A stretch of DNA of 64,000 nt from Variovorax sp. ZS18.2.2 (GCF_024701975.1 NZ_JANLNM010000008.1:248001-312000); one strand, 5' to 3'; shown: positions 17,276 to 27,210, numbered from the stretch's first letter. Numbers and translations: made by a program. The notes: generated by a model from the letters alone, not told the origin.

Positions 17276-17809
17276 CTACGCACCAATACTCAAAAACTGG
17301 GGTTGCTGCGAAAGCGCTTGCAGGTTGACTTCCTGCCAGCGCTCCCCTGCTGCGTCGGTGTACAGATGCCCATGCCACGCAGGTGCTTCTGCGCCCGGAG
17401 GTTCGGAGGCCGTGAAGGCCTCCGCGCCCCGCAACCCCGCCAGTCGGTCGACCAGCAATGCGCAGTTGACTTCGAGCAGCTCGTTGAACGCAACGAGCCG
17501 CGATTGGATGCGCGCCGCCTCGGTGGCAGCCAGTGCGCCGGACCCGCCGGTGGCGAAGCCCGAAAGCTGGACGACGCCATAGAGGCCGCCGCGCAGGTTG
17601 GCGACGCCAAGGAACCACGGCTCCGTGTAGGGCACGGGCTGTGGCGGCGTCCAGGGAAAGATTTCGCCGGCGTGTCCCAGCGGGAAGAGGTACTTGCCCT
17701 CGCCCGCCTCGACGGCAAGCCACGTCGCGGCCACGCCTGTCGTGCGCGCAGCCTGCAGACGGCTTGCAAGCCGGGACTGGAAGGCTCTCAGTGCGTCGCG
17801 ATTCGCCAT
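17276..17809 (-). CDS. pilI: CheW-like adaptor PilI
   Basis: 177 residues. A CheW domain fills most of the protein: AGEGKYLFPLGHAGEIFPW, then VPYTEPWFLGVANLRGGLYG, the loop that contacts the receptor and kinase. It couples the PilJ receptor to the PilL kinase. It follows pilH by 19 bases and precedes pilJ in the same operon. Confidence 0.92.
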   Translation of the reverse strand: MANRDALRAFQSRLASRLQAARTTGVAATWLAVEAGEGKYLFPLGHAGEIFPWTPPQPVPYTEPWFLGVANLRGGLYGVVQLSGFATGGSGALAATEAARIQSRLVAFNELLEVNCALLVDRLAGLRGAEAFTASEPPGAEAPAWHGHLYTDAAGERWQEVNLQALSQQPQFLSIGA

Positions 17810-17828
17810 GGACTCAGCCGACTCCCGC

Positions 17829-18194
17829 TCAGGCCAACGCGCTGATCTTGGACATCAGATCGGCCGCATTGACCGGCTTCACGATGTAGTCGCGTGCGCC
17901 CTGGCGCATGCCCCAGACGCGATCGGTTTCCTGGTTCTTGCTGGTGCACAGGATGATCGGAATGGCCGCGTACTTCGGGTCGCGGGCGATGGCGCGCGTG
18001 AGCTGGAAGCCGTTCTGGCCGGGCATGACGACGTCCATGAGGATCAGGTCGGGTTGCTCTTCTTCCAGGCGGCGCATCGCGTCGTCGGCGTTTTCGGCCG
18101 TCTTCACGGCGAAGCCGTTCTTCTGGAGAAGGTCGGTCAAGAACACCAATTCAGTCTTGGAGTCGTCGACGACGAGGATTTTTCGAATAGGCAT
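17829..18194 (-). CDS. pilH: Response regulator PilH
   Basis: 121 residues from ATG 18194, which overlaps the pilG stop by one base (TAATG). It is a single receiver domain: VVDDSKTE with the acidic pair D10/D11, phosphoacceptor D54 (LMDVVMPGQNG), switch region LCTSKNQ and K in YIVKPVNA. As a CheY-like output with no effector domain, it is assigned as PilH by position after pilG and before pilI. PilH and PilG oppose each other in setting pilus retraction and extension in Pseudomonas. Confidence 0.92.
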   Translation of the reverse strand: MPIRKILVVDDSKTELVFLTDLLQKNGFAVKTAENADDAMRRLEEEQPDLILMDVVMPGQNGFQLTRAIARDPKYAAIPIILCTSKNQETDRVWGMRQGARDYIVKPVNAADLMSKISALA

Positions 18195-18592
18195 TACTGC
18201 GCTTCCTGTTGAACGATGCCAAACTGCTGCACGGCCTGCAGCAGTTGGTCTTTGGTGAAAGGCTTGGTCAGGTAGTCTTGCGACCCGACCATGCGGCCGC
18301 GGGCCTTGTCGAATACACCGTCTTTCGAAGACAGCATGACGACCGGAACCTTGGAGAAATGGGCGTTGCGCTTGATGATGGCGCACGTCTGGTAGCCATC
18401 GAGACGCGGCATGAGGATGTCGCAGAAAATCAGATGGGGCTTGTGGTCGTTAACCTTGGAGAGCGCATCGAAACCGTCTTCCGCCAGAAGAACCTCGTGC
18501 CCACCCTGCTTCAGAAAAATCTCGGCACTGCGCCGGATGGTGTTGCTGTCATCGATGACCAGCACCTTGTAACCTGATCCATTCGGGCCCAT
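18194..18592 (-). CDS. pilG: Response regulator PilG
   Basis: 132 residues. A stand-alone receiver: VLVIDDSNTIRRSAEIF, phosphoacceptor D58 (FCDILMPRLDGYQ), MLSSKDGVFD and DYLTKPF. The short N-terminal extension before VLVID and the insert GVFDKARGRMVGSQ match PilG proteins. It is the first gene of the pil-chp operon; the next gene upstream on the same strand is a rubredoxin 80 bases away. Confidence 0.93.
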   Translation of the reverse strand: MGPNGSGYKVLVIDDSNTIRRSAEIFLKQGGHEVLLAEDGFDALSKVNDHKPHLIFCDILMPRLDGYQTCAIIKRNAHFSKVPVVMLSSKDGVFDKARGRMVGSQDYLTKPFTKDQLLQAVQQFGIVQQEAQ

Positions 18593-18672
18593 TGCAAACG
18601 CTCCTGCTCATGAGACTTGGATGCCCGCCGCGCCGTACATCGACGCAGATCGCGTAGCCCTATGCCAATCTT

Positions 18673-18843
18673 TCAGATTTCAACCATTTCGAAGTCTTCC
18701 TTGCGTGCACCGCACTCAGGACAGGTCCAGTTCATCGGAACATCGGCCCAGGCCGTGCCTGCCGCGATCCCGTCTTCCGGTACACCCACCGCTTCGTCAT
18801 AGATCCACCCACAAATCAGGCACATCCAAGTTTTCGTATTCAT
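18673..18843 (-). CDS. Rubredoxin
   Basis: 56 residues (ATG 18841-18843, TGA 18673-18675). Two CxxCG iron knuckles are present, CLICGWIYDE (C8, C11) and CPECGARKEDF (C41, C44), with the typical spacing and the conserved aromatic residues around them. It is a small one-electron carrier holding one iron coordinated by four Cys. It lies directly upstream of pilG on the same strand and divergent from the ThiD-like gene; rubredoxin beside pilG or thiD-hemL is a common Burkholderiales layout. Confidence 0.95.
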   Translation of the reverse strand: MNTKTWMCLICGWIYDEAVGVPEDGIAAGTAWADVPMNWTCPECGARKEDFEMVEI

Positions 18844-18954
18844 CGGAGCTTAAAGTCCTTGTTCATTAAATGCAACGAGTGTATCTATGCGTATCTCACT
18901 GGCGAGCTATAAACGTCGCGCCTATGCCACCATCCAGGGGATTCCGCCCGGCGT

Positions 18955-19917
18955 ATGACCATCTACTTACTTCCAGCCGACAACACCCGCAAACCGGGCG
19001 ATCTTAACGACCCCTCGCAGGACGCCGAAGAGCTCGCCGAACGCGACCTGAATCCGCCCTGCGTGCTGGTCTTCAATGCCAGCGATCCGAGCGGTGCCGG
19101 AGGTCTGGCGGCCGACACCCTCGCCATGGCGTCGGTGGGCGCACACATTCTGCCCGTCGTCACCGGCGCCTACGCCCGGGACACGGCCGAGATATTCGAC
19201 CATTTCGCGTTCGACGAGGAGGCCATCGCCGAGCAGGCGCGCGCCATCCTGGAAGACGTGGAAGTCCAGCTGATCAAGGTGGGTTTCGTCGGAACGCCCG
19301 ACGCCCTGAGCACGATCGCCGAGACCGCGTCCGACTACCCGGAAGTGCCCGTGGTGGCCTACATGCCTAACCTGTCCTGGTGGGACGAGAACCAGATCGA
19401 GGCCTATCTGGACGCTTTTCGCGAGCTCGTTTTGCCCCAGACGACGGTGTTGGTCGGAAACCACAGCACCCTGTGGCGCTGGCTGCTTCCCGACTGGAGC
19501 GGCGAGCGGGCGCCCGGTGCGCGCGACATCGCCAAGGCAGCCGGCGAGTTCGGCGTGCCCTACACGCTGGTGACCGGCATGGTGCTGCCCGACCAGTTCA
19601 TCGACAACGTGCTGGCCTCGCCGCAATCGGTGCTCGCCAACGAGAAGTACGAGCGGCTCGAGGCCGTTTTCGCCGGCGCGGGCGACACGCTCTCGGCCGC
19701 GCTGGCCGCCCTGCTCGCGAGCGGCACCGACCTGGTGGCCGCCACGAGCGAAGCCCTCGCCTACATGGACCGGTGCCTCGACGCGGGTTTCCGCCCCGGC
19801 ATGGGCCACGTGCTGCCCGACCGCCTGTTCTGGGCCGAGCCCGAGGACGACGAAGAAGACGACGACCCGGACGCTCCGCAAGATTTCGCCCTGCCCCCTC
19901 ACGACACCCGCCACTGA
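18955..19917 (+). CDS. ThiD-like hydroxymethylpyrimidine kinase homologue, divergent
   Basis: 320 residues. A ribokinase-like fold with ThiD features: FNASDPSGAGGLAADTLAMA (about residues 40-60) matches the ThiD substrate loop, and VQLIKVGFVG follows it. Later ThiD landmarks have drifted. The TPN(x)PE box reads VGNHSTLW, and the catalytic GTGCT is GAGDT, with Asp where ThiD usually has Cys. A 36-residue N-terminal extension and a C-terminal tail of mixed Glu/Asp flank the core. It is three bases upstream of hemL, so the two are cotranscribed. Thiamin pyrimidine kinase activity is possible, but a different substrate cannot be excluded. Confidence 0.75.
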   Translation: MTIYLLPADNTRKPGDLNDPSQDAEELAERDLNPPCVLVFNASDPSGAGGLAADTLAMASVGAHILPVVTGAYARDTAEIFDHFAFDEEAIAEQARAILEDVEVQLIKVGFVGTPDALSTIAETASDYPEVPVVAYMPNLSWWDENQIEAYLDAFRELVLPQTTVLVGNHSTLWRWLLPDWSGERAPGARDIAKAAGEFGVPYTLVTGMVLPDQFIDNVLASPQSVLANEKYERLEAVFAGAGDTLSAALAALLASGTDLVAATSEALAYMDRCLDAGFRPGMGHVLPDRLFWAEPEDDEEDDDPDAPQDFALPPHDTRH

Positions 19918-19920
19918 TCG

Positions 19921-21201
<1,281 letters not shown>

Positions 21202-21204
21202 ACC

Positions 21205-21684
21205 ATGAACGCCATGCGCCTGCTGCCGGTATTGAGTGCTCTTCTTCTACCCGGCCTGGCGCTTGCGCAGTCCTCCTTCGAGCCGAAGAACATCTGGGTC
21301 AACCCGGGTTTCTATTCGGCGCACTTCGACAGCGGCAAGGGTCTGGAAAATTCCAACTTCGGCCTGGGCTTCGAGTACCCGCTGAACGACACCTACCGCA
21401 TCACGGCGGGTGCGTTCCACAACAGCGACCGCAGGCAGTCGCACTACATCGGGCTGTACGTGCTGCCCTTCGAGTTCTACGGCGTGAAGTTCGGCGCGGT
21501 GGTGGGCGGCTTCGACGGCTACCCCAACTACCGCAACGGCAACTGGTTCCCGGCGATCCTTCCGACGGCCGCCATCGAAGGCAAGAACTGGGGCCTGAAC
21601 ATCGCCTACGTGCCGACGATCAAGAACCGCCTCTACGGCGCAATCACCTTCCAGCTCAAATACCGGTTCGGTACCCACGAATAA
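21205..21684 (+). CDS. Predicted outer-membrane beta-barrel protein of unknown function
   Basis: 159 residues. A signal peptide (MNAMRLLPVLSALLLPGLAL, cut after ALAQ) is followed by about 135 residues of alternating polar and aromatic strands, such as KNIWVNPGFYSAHFD, GLGFEYPLNDTYRITAGAF and YGAITFQLKYRF. The final aromatic residue pattern is typical of barrel proteins. Size and strand pattern recall PagP-type eight-stranded barrels, but I cannot confirm PagP active-site residues. It is transcribed with hemL (3-base gap), a linkage with no obvious functional logic. Confidence 0.6.
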   Translation: MNAMRLLPVLSALLLPGLALAQSSFEPKNIWVNPGFYSAHFDSGKGLENSNFGLGFEYPLNDTYRITAGAFHNSDRRQSHYIGLYVLPFEFYGVKFGAVVGGFDGYPNYRNGNWFPAILPTAAIEGKNWGLNIAYVPTIKNRLYGAITFQLKYRFGTHE

Positions 21685-21708
21685 GCGGGCACCGAACCGC
21701 GCTTCCGT

Positions 21709-23316
21709 TCAATGACGGAAGTGACGCACGCCCGAGAGCACCATCACGACGCCGCGCTCATCAGCGGCATCGATCACTTCCTGGTCGCGCATCGAGCCGC
21801 CCGGCTGGATCACGCAGCTCGCGCCCGCATCCACCACCACGTCCAAGCCGTCGCGGAACGGGAAGAAAGCATCGCTCGCCACGGCCGTGTCTTTCAGCGA
21901 CAGGCCCGCGTGCTCGGCCTTGATGCTCGCGATGCGCGCGGAATCGAGGCGGCTCATCTGCCCCGCGCCGACGCCCATCGTCATGCCGTCGGCACAGAAC
22001 ACGATCGCGTTGCTCTTCACGTACTTCGCGACCTTCCAGGCGAACAGCAGGTCCTGCAGTTGCTGCGGCGTGGGCTGCTTCTTGCTGACCACCTTGAGGT
22101 CGCTCGCGGCGAGCTCGTGGTTGTCGGCGGTCTGCATGAGCAGGCCCGAGCCGACGCGCTTCACGTCCATCAGGTTGCGGCCGTTGTCCCAATCGGTGGC
22201 GCCGCCCGGCGGCAGCGCGATCTCGAGCACGCGCACGTTGAGCTTGGCCTTGGTGGCCTGGAACACCTCGAGCGCCTCGGGCGTGTAGCCCGGCGCCATC
22301 AGCACTTCGACGAACTGCTTGTTGACGGCCTGCGCGGTGGCAAGGTCGACCGGCCGGTTGAAGGCGATGATGCCGCCGAAGGCCGAGGTCGGGTCGGTCT
22401 TGAAGGCCTTGGCGTAGGCCTCGTTCGCATCCTTGCCCACGGCCACGCCGCAGGGGTTGGCGTGCTTGACGATCACGCAGGCCGGCACGTCGAAGCTCTT
22501 GACGCATTCCCAGGCCGCATCGGCGTCGGCGATGTTGTTGTAGCTCAGCTCCTTGCCTTGCAATTGCTTGGCCGAGACGAGCGAACCGGGCGCGGGATAG
22601 AGGTCGCGGTAGAACGCGGCCTGCTGATGCGGGTTCTCACCATAGCGCAGGTCCTGCACCTTCACGAAGCGGCCGTTGCTTTGCGCGGGGAACAGCGAGC
22701 GCGTCGGTGCGGGCTGGCCGATGCTGGCGTCGAAGTCGATGGCCGAGAGGTAGTCGCTGATCGCGCCGTCGTAGTCGGCGATGCGGTTGAACGCGGCCAC
22801 CGAGAACGCGAACTTGGTCTTGTCGCTGAGCTTGCCGCCGGCCTTGATCTCGGCGAGCGCCACGGGGTACTGCGCCGCATCGGTGAGCACGCCCACGTCC
22901 TTCCAGTTCTTGGCCGCGCTGCGAACCATGGCCGGGCCGCCGATGTCGATGTTCTCGATCGCGTCCTCGAGCGTGCAGCCGGGCTTGGCCACGGTCGACT
23001 CGAACGGGTAGAGGTTGACGATCAGGAGGTCGATGGTGTCGATGCCGTGCTCCTTGATCGCCGCGACGTGCGCGGGCAGGTCGCGCCGCGCGAGCAGGCC
23101 GCCGTGGATCTTGGGATGCAGCGTCTTCACGCGGCCGTCGAGCATTTCGGGAAAGCCGGTGTGGTCGGCGACCTCGGTCACCGGCAGGCCCGCATCGGCC
23201 AGCAACTTGGCGGTGCCGCCGGTGGACAGCAGCTTGATGCCCAGCGCATGCAGCGCCTGGGCGAATTCGAGGATACCGGTCTTGTCGGAAACGGAGATGA
23301 GTGCGGTCTGAGCCAT
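21709..23316 (-). CDS. purH: Bifunctional AICAR transformylase / IMP cyclohydrolase
   Basis: 535 residues, full length. It performs the last two steps of IMP synthesis. The N-terminal IMP cyclohydrolase (MGS-like) domain covers about 1-200: ALISVSDKTGILEFA, LSTGGTAKLLADAG, DGRVKTLHPKIHGG. The AICAR transformylase domain follows: LRYGENPHQQAAFY, VKHANPCGVA, SDAFFPFRDGLD and CVIQPGGSMRDQEVI near the C-terminus. It sits 15 bases downstream of fis, giving the dusB-fis-purH order normal for this group. Confidence 0.97.
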   Translation of the reverse strand: MAQTALISVSDKTGILEFAQALHALGIKLLSTGGTAKLLADAGLPVTEVADHTGFPEMLDGRVKTLHPKIHGGLLARRDLPAHVAAIKEHGIDTIDLLIVNLYPFESTVAKPGCTLEDAIENIDIGGPAMVRSAAKNWKDVGVLTDAAQYPVALAEIKAGGKLSDKTKFAFSVAAFNRIADYDGAISDYLSAIDFDASIGQPAPTRSLFPAQSNGRFVKVQDLRYGENPHQQAAFYRDLYPAPGSLVSAKQLQGKELSYNNIADADAAWECVKSFDVPACVIVKHANPCGVAVGKDANEAYAKAFKTDPTSAFGGIIAFNRPVDLATAQAVNKQFVEVLMAPGYTPEALEVFQATKAKLNVRVLEIALPPGGATDWDNGRNLMDVKRVGSGLLMQTADNHELAASDLKVVSKKQPTPQQLQDLLFAWKVAKYVKSNAIVFCADGMTMGVGAGQMSRLDSARIASIKAEHAGLSLKDTAVASDAFFPFRDGLDVVVDAGASCVIQPGGSMRDQEVIDAADERGVVMVLSGVRHFRH

Positions 23317-23331
23317 GGGATATGCCGGTGG

Positions 23332-23568
23332 TTATTTCAAAAGTTTGTGCTCGACCAGCTTCTTGCGAAGGGTGTTGCGATTCAGGCCCAACCATTGCGC
23401 GGCTTTGGATTGATTGCCCTCGGCGCGCGTCATCACGACATCGAGCAAGGGCTTCTCGACCACGCGCACGAGCATCTCGTACATGCCGTCGGGTTCGGTG
23501 CCGCGCAGATCGCGAAAGTAGCTGTCCAGACTGGTGCGCACGCAGTCTTCGATGTGTTTCTTGCTCAT
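23332..23568 (-). CDS. fis: Fis-family nucleoid/DNA-binding protein
   Basis: 78 residues from ATG 23568, as short as other betaproteobacterial Fis proteins. The C-terminal helix-turn-helix is clear: GNQSKAAQWLGLNRNTLRKK, followed by basic KLVEHKLLK. The N-terminal part (residues about 7-40) holds the dimerisation helix EMLVRVVEKPLLDVVM. It lies 19 bases after dusB, the classical dusB-fis operon, and 15 bases ahead of purH. Confidence 0.95.
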   Translation of the reverse strand: MSKKHIEDCVRTSLDSYFRDLRGTEPDGMYEMLVRVVEKPLLDVVMTRAEGNQSKAAQWLGLNRNTLRKKLVEHKLLK

Positions 23569-23587
23569 TGCTTCTTCTCTTCTTCTC

Positions 23588-24646
23588 TCAATCGACGGCG
23601 CAGGCCGCCTCCTCTTCACCGGACAGTTCTTCGGCCGCCTGGTGAGCGGGCATGCGGTCCATGCGGTCCGCAAGCCCGTCGAAATAGTCGCCGACCGCGC
23701 GCAGCTGCTCCGCGCAGTCCTCGATGGTGTTCATCCGGCCGCGGAACGCTTCGCCGTCGGGCAACGTGCGCACGTACCAGCCGATGTGCTTGCGCGCGGT
23801 GCGCACGCCGCTGAATTCGCCGTAGAGCGCGTAGTGCTCCACCAGATGATCGAGCAGCAGGCGGCGGACTTCAACCACCAGCGGCGGGGCAAGGTAAGTG
23901 CCGGTATCCAGGAAATGCGAGATCTCGCGAAAGATCCAAGGCCGGCCCTGCGCCGCGCGGCCGATCATCACCGCGTCGGCGCCGGTGGCCGCGAGCACGT
24001 CGCGCGCCTTCTCGGGCGAGGTGATGTCGCCGTTGGCCACCACCGGCACGCGCACCGCGGCCTTCACTGCCGCGATGGTGTCGTACTCGGCGTGACCCTT
24101 GTAGCCCTGCTCGCGCGTGCGGCCGTGCACGGTGAGCATCTGCACGCCGGCGGATTCGAAATCGCGCGCGAGCTTCACCGCATTGCGGTTGTCTTCGCTC
24201 CAGCCGGTGCGCATCTTGAGCGTGACCGGCACGTTGTACGGCTGCGCCGCATCGACCACGGCCTGCACGATTTCAAGCGCCAGCGGCTCGTCGCGCATCA
24301 GCGCCGAACCTGCCCACTTGTTGCAGACCTTCTTGGCCGGGCAGCCCATGTTGATGTCGATGATCTGCGCGCCGCGCTCGATGTTGTAGACCGTGGCCTC
24401 GGCCATCATGGCCGCATCGGTGCCGGCGATCTGCACCGCAATGGGGCCCAGCTCGCCGTCGTGGTTCGCGCGGCGCGATGTCTTGAGCGTGCCCCAGAGT
24501 TCCTTGCGCGAGGTGACCATCTCGCTGACCGCGTAGCCCGCGCCGAGTTCGCGGCACAGCATGCGGAAGGGCCGGTCCGTCACGCCGGCCATGGGCGCGA
24601 CGAACAGGCGGTTTTCCAGCGTGTGGGTGCCGATCTGCAAGGTCAT
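23588..24646 (-). CDS. dusB: tRNA-dihydrouridine synthase B
   Basis: 352 residues from ATG 24646. An FMN TIM barrel: FVAPMAGVTDRPFRMLC at the start, DINMGCPAKKVCNKWAGSAL with the catalytic Cys, then LTVHGRTREQGY, VVANGDITS and VMIGRAAQGRPWIF for phosphate binding. A C-terminal helical tRNA-binding domain holds KHIGWYVRTLP. It reduces specific uridines in tRNA D-loops. It is the first gene of the dusB-fis(-purH) operon. Confidence 0.96.
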   Translation of the reverse strand: MTLQIGTHTLENRLFVAPMAGVTDRPFRMLCRELGAGYAVSEMVTSRKELWGTLKTSRRANHDGELGPIAVQIAGTDAAMMAEATVYNIERGAQIIDINMGCPAKKVCNKWAGSALMRDEPLALEIVQAVVDAAQPYNVPVTLKMRTGWSEDNRNAVKLARDFESAGVQMLTVHGRTREQGYKGHAEYDTIAAVKAAVRVPVVANGDITSPEKARDVLAATGADAVMIGRAAQGRPWIFREISHFLDTGTYLAPPLVVEVRRLLLDHLVEHYALYGEFSGVRTARKHIGWYVRTLPDGEAFRGRMNTIEDCAEQLRAVGDYFDGLADRMDRMPAHQAAEELSGEEEAACAVD

Positions 24647-24802
24647 GGGAAAGGAGGCGGTGCGCGTTCGGCTGCTGAAAAATGAGGCACGATTGTAGCC
24701 ACCTGCGATTTCAGCGACTGAAACGATTTGCGCCTGCGGGACAGGCGTAAACACCAATGTTTCGCGGGGCTTTCTCCGACGTGGTTGCGATGGGGACGCT
24801 GC

Positions 24803-24808
24803 CTATAC
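24803..24808 (+). promoter_or_regulatory. Likely -10 element for the YqaA gene
   Basis: TATACT (5 of 6 to TATAAT) lies 12 bases before the ATG at 24821. This implies a very short 5' leader. No convincing -35 is seen. Confidence 0.4.
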
Positions 24809-24820
24809 TGCGCCGACCTT

Positions 24821-25291
24821 ATGCAAGCCTGGCTCGACTCCCTCATGGCGCTGCTGGCGCTGCCGCAGTACGGTCTCTCGACCCTCTTCGTTGCCGCCTT
24901 CGTTTCCGCCACGCTGCTGCCCGTGGGCTCCGAACCTTTTCTGTTCGGACTGCTGAAACTCAACCCCGACATGTTCTGGCCGGCCATCGCGGTGGCAACG
25001 GTCGGTAATACGCTGGGCGGCGCGGTCGACTGGTGGATGGGCTACGGCGCGCACAAGGTCGCCGACAAATACTCGCACTCCAAACACCACGTGCGCGTGC
25101 TCGGATGGCTCGAACGACTGGGGCCGAAGGCGTGCCTGCTGAGTTGGCTGCCGCTGGTGGGCGATCCGCTGTGCGCGGTCGCGGGCTGGCTCAAGCTGCC
25201 GTTCTGGCCATGTCTTGGCTACATGGCCATCGGGAAATTTCTGCGCTACGTCACGATGACGGTCGCGCTCCTCTACGTCTTCCCGTCCTGA
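24821..25291 (+). CDS. yqaA: YqaA family (DedA/SNARE-associated) membrane protein
   Basis: 156 residues from ATG 24821. Several hydrophobic segments, with the family landmarks LFVAAFVSATLLPVGSEPFL, VATVGNTLGGAVDWWMGY, and LLSWLPLVGDPLCAVAGWL followed by YMAIGKFLRYV. YqaA proteins are a DedA-related inner-membrane family; DedA members include undecaprenyl-phosphate flippases, but YqaA itself has no settled function. Convergent with the GST gene, 7 bases apart. Confidence 0.85.
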   Translation: MQAWLDSLMALLALPQYGLSTLFVAAFVSATLLPVGSEPFLFGLLKLNPDMFWPAIAVATVGNTLGGAVDWWMGYGAHKVADKYSHSKHHVRVLGWLERLGPKACLLSWLPLVGDPLCAVAGWLKLPFWPCLGYMAIGKFLRYVTMTVALLYVFPS

Positions 25292-25298
25292 CGGAACC

Positions 25299-25973
25299 TC
25301 AGCTCAACAGGCCGTAAGGACCGCCGCGTTCCAGCGCGCGCTTATAGGCGGGGCGCGCATGGATGCGCTCCAGGTACGCCATCAGCTTCGGCCGCTTCGC
25401 ATCGAGCCCGCCGCGCGCCTGCGCAGCTTCGATCACGAAACTCATCTGGATGTCGGCGCCGCTGAATTCATCGCCCGCGAACCACTCGCTCTTGCCGAGT
25501 TCGGCCTCCATGTAGTTCAGATGACTGGCGATGTTCGGGTTGATGAAAGCGCCCTTGGTCTTGGCCGCGATGGCCTTGGCGATGGGCTTCGCGAAGAAGG
25601 GCATCTTCGTCGTTTCGATGCGGTCGAAGATCAGCTTGAGCAAGAGCGGCGACATCGCCGTGCCCTCGGCGAAATGCATCCAGTAGCGATAGCGCAACGC
25701 TTCCGGCGTGCCGGCTGCGGGCGCGAGGCGGCCGTGGCCGTAGCGCTCGATCACCGTCTCGATGATCGCGCCCGACTCCGCGAGCGTGAGGCCGTCGTCC
25801 GTCGTCACCACCGGCGACTTGCCAAGCGGGTGAATGGCTTTGAGCGAAGCGGGCGCCAACATGGTTTGCGCATCGCGCTGGTAGTGAACGATCTCGTACG
25901 GCAGTTCGAGCTCCTCAAGCAGCCAGAGCACGCGCTGCGAGCGCGAATTGTTGAGATGGTGAACGGTGAGCAT
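25299..25973 (-). CDS. Glutathione S-transferase family protein
   Basis: 224 residues from ATG 25973. The N-terminal thioredoxin-like domain reads LTVHHLNNSRSQRVLWLLEE; the Ser near residue 9 of this stretch is the likely glutathione-activating residue. The cis-Pro segment HPLGKSPVV and the ESGAIIETVIERY glutathione-binding turn follow. The C-terminal helical domain contains SGADIQMSFVIEAA (N-capping box). Substrate unknown. Confidence 0.9.
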   Translation of the reverse strand: MLTVHHLNNSRSQRVLWLLEELELPYEIVHYQRDAQTMLAPASLKAIHPLGKSPVVTTDDGLTLAESGAIIETVIERYGHGRLAPAAGTPEALRYRYWMHFAEGTAMSPLLLKLIFDRIETTKMPFFAKPIAKAIAAKTKGAFINPNIASHLNYMEAELGKSEWFAGDEFSGADIQMSFVIEAAQARGGLDAKRPKLMAYLERIHARPAYKRALERGGPYGLLS

Positions 25974-26105
25974 GGCAGCGGACCTTGTGGAGAAATCGGG
26001 GCGCGCGCAGTCTAACGAACAACAGGGACTACGGGGCTTTGACACCCGCCGACACAGCGCCCCCGCCTACGGGGAACCGGAGGGCGGCTTCCTACACTCA
26101 CTCAG

Positions 26106-27089
26106 ATGAAAAACCCTGTCCGGCTCTGGAAGCCTCTTGCAGCCGGCCTCTGGCTCGGCGCCCTGGCCTCCCACGCGTGGGCGCTGCAGCCCGAGGAAGT
26201 CTTTCGCAAGGCCTCACCCGCGGTCTGGACCGTGAAGGGCGACCAAGGCAACAACAAGACCAGCGTCGGCAGCGCGGTGGCGGTCACGCCCGCCGCGCTG
26301 GCCACAGCCTGCCATGTGGTGAACGGCGCCATGTCGGCCACCGTGACCCAAGGCCAGACCACCATCAAGATCAAGAGCATCCTGCGCGACCCCGACCCGT
26401 CGCGCGACCTGTGCGTGCTGATGACGGAAACGCCGCTGCAGTTGCCCGCCGTGCAGATCGCACCGGTCGAAGGCTTGCGCGTCGGCCAGCGCGTGTTCGC
26501 CATCGGCAGCCCGCACGGACTCGAGCTCACGTTGAGCGAAGGGCTGATCTCCGCATTGCGGCCCCGCTCGCAAGGCCAGTTGCCGATCATCCAGACCTCC
26601 GCGCCGGTGTCCTCGGGTTCGAGCGGCGGCGGGCTGTTCGATGAAGAAGGCCGGCTCGTCGGCGTCACCGACAGCGTGGCGCCCGGCGGCGCGAACCTCG
26701 GCTTTGCCTATCCGGCGCAATGGGTGATGGAACTGCCGCAGCGCGTGGTCGCGGAGATGACGAAGTGGCGCGAGTTGCTGAAGAACGTCGGCGTGGCGCT
26801 CGACGCCAACGGCGAACCCGCGCCTTCAGGCCATGCCGACCTTGCCGACGAAGCCGGCCTGCCGGTCGTCGGCACCGACCCCGCGCAGATCCGCGCCGGG
26901 TACCGTCAGTTCCTGCTGCAGGCGCGACCGCGAGCGTTCCTGATCACGAGCGACAACAAATTCGGCACGGCCACCAACTCGGCTGCGCTGACCGAGCATC
27001 TCAGGGGCTGCGCGGAGCGCAAGGTGGTGTGTGCTGCCTATGCGGTGGACAACACGGTGGTATGGGGCAAGCAGCAGCCCGCGAAGTAG
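26106..27089 (+). CDS. Trypsin-like serine protease with an uncharacterised C-terminal domain
   Basis: 327 residues with a signal peptide ending near SHAWA. The protease domain (about 35-220) has an intact triad: H70 in TACHVVNGA, D101 in SRDLCVL and S173 in SSGSSGGGLFD. It resembles the HtrA/S1C type but has no PDZ domain. A roughly 90-residue C-terminal region (about 235-327) ends with Cys residues in RGCAERKVVCAAYAVDN; I do not recognise it. A TACACT element 7 bases before the ATG suggests a leaderless transcript. Periplasmic location is inferred. Convergent with ychF, separated by a repeat. Confidence 0.85.
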   Translation: MKNPVRLWKPLAAGLWLGALASHAWALQPEEVFRKASPAVWTVKGDQGNNKTSVGSAVAVTPAALATACHVVNGAMSATVTQGQTTIKIKSILRDPDPSRDLCVLMTETPLQLPAVQIAPVEGLRVGQRVFAIGSPHGLELTLSEGLISALRPRSQGQLPIIQTSAPVSSGSSGGGLFDEEGRLVGVTDSVAPGGANLGFAYPAQWVMELPQRVVAEMTKWRELLKNVGVALDANGEPAPSGHADLADEAGLPVVGTDPAQIRAGYRQFLLQARPRAFLITSDNKFGTATNSAALTEHLRGCAERKVVCAAYAVDNTVVWGKQQPAK

Positions 27090-27116
27090 CCGAGGCTCAG
27101 GGGCATCTTCGCGAGA

Positions 27117-27207
27117 CACCGCGGAACCGGCTTCGCCGGGCCGCTGGTGTCGCCCCCGGTAGGGGGTTGGAGAAGCGACACGAAGTGCGCGCAGCCTGGG
27201 GGCGAGC
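27117..27207 (+). repeat. 91-bp intergenic repeat, copy B
   Basis: 85 of 91 positions match 4731-4821 in the same orientation. It fills almost the whole gap between the convergent protease and ychF genes. Confidence 0.8.
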
Positions 27208-27210
27208 CGT

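Noticed and set aside
21682..21708. Weak hairpin AAGCG...CGCTT after the barrel protein gene
   Set aside because: Only five base pairs and no T-run; not reported as a terminator.
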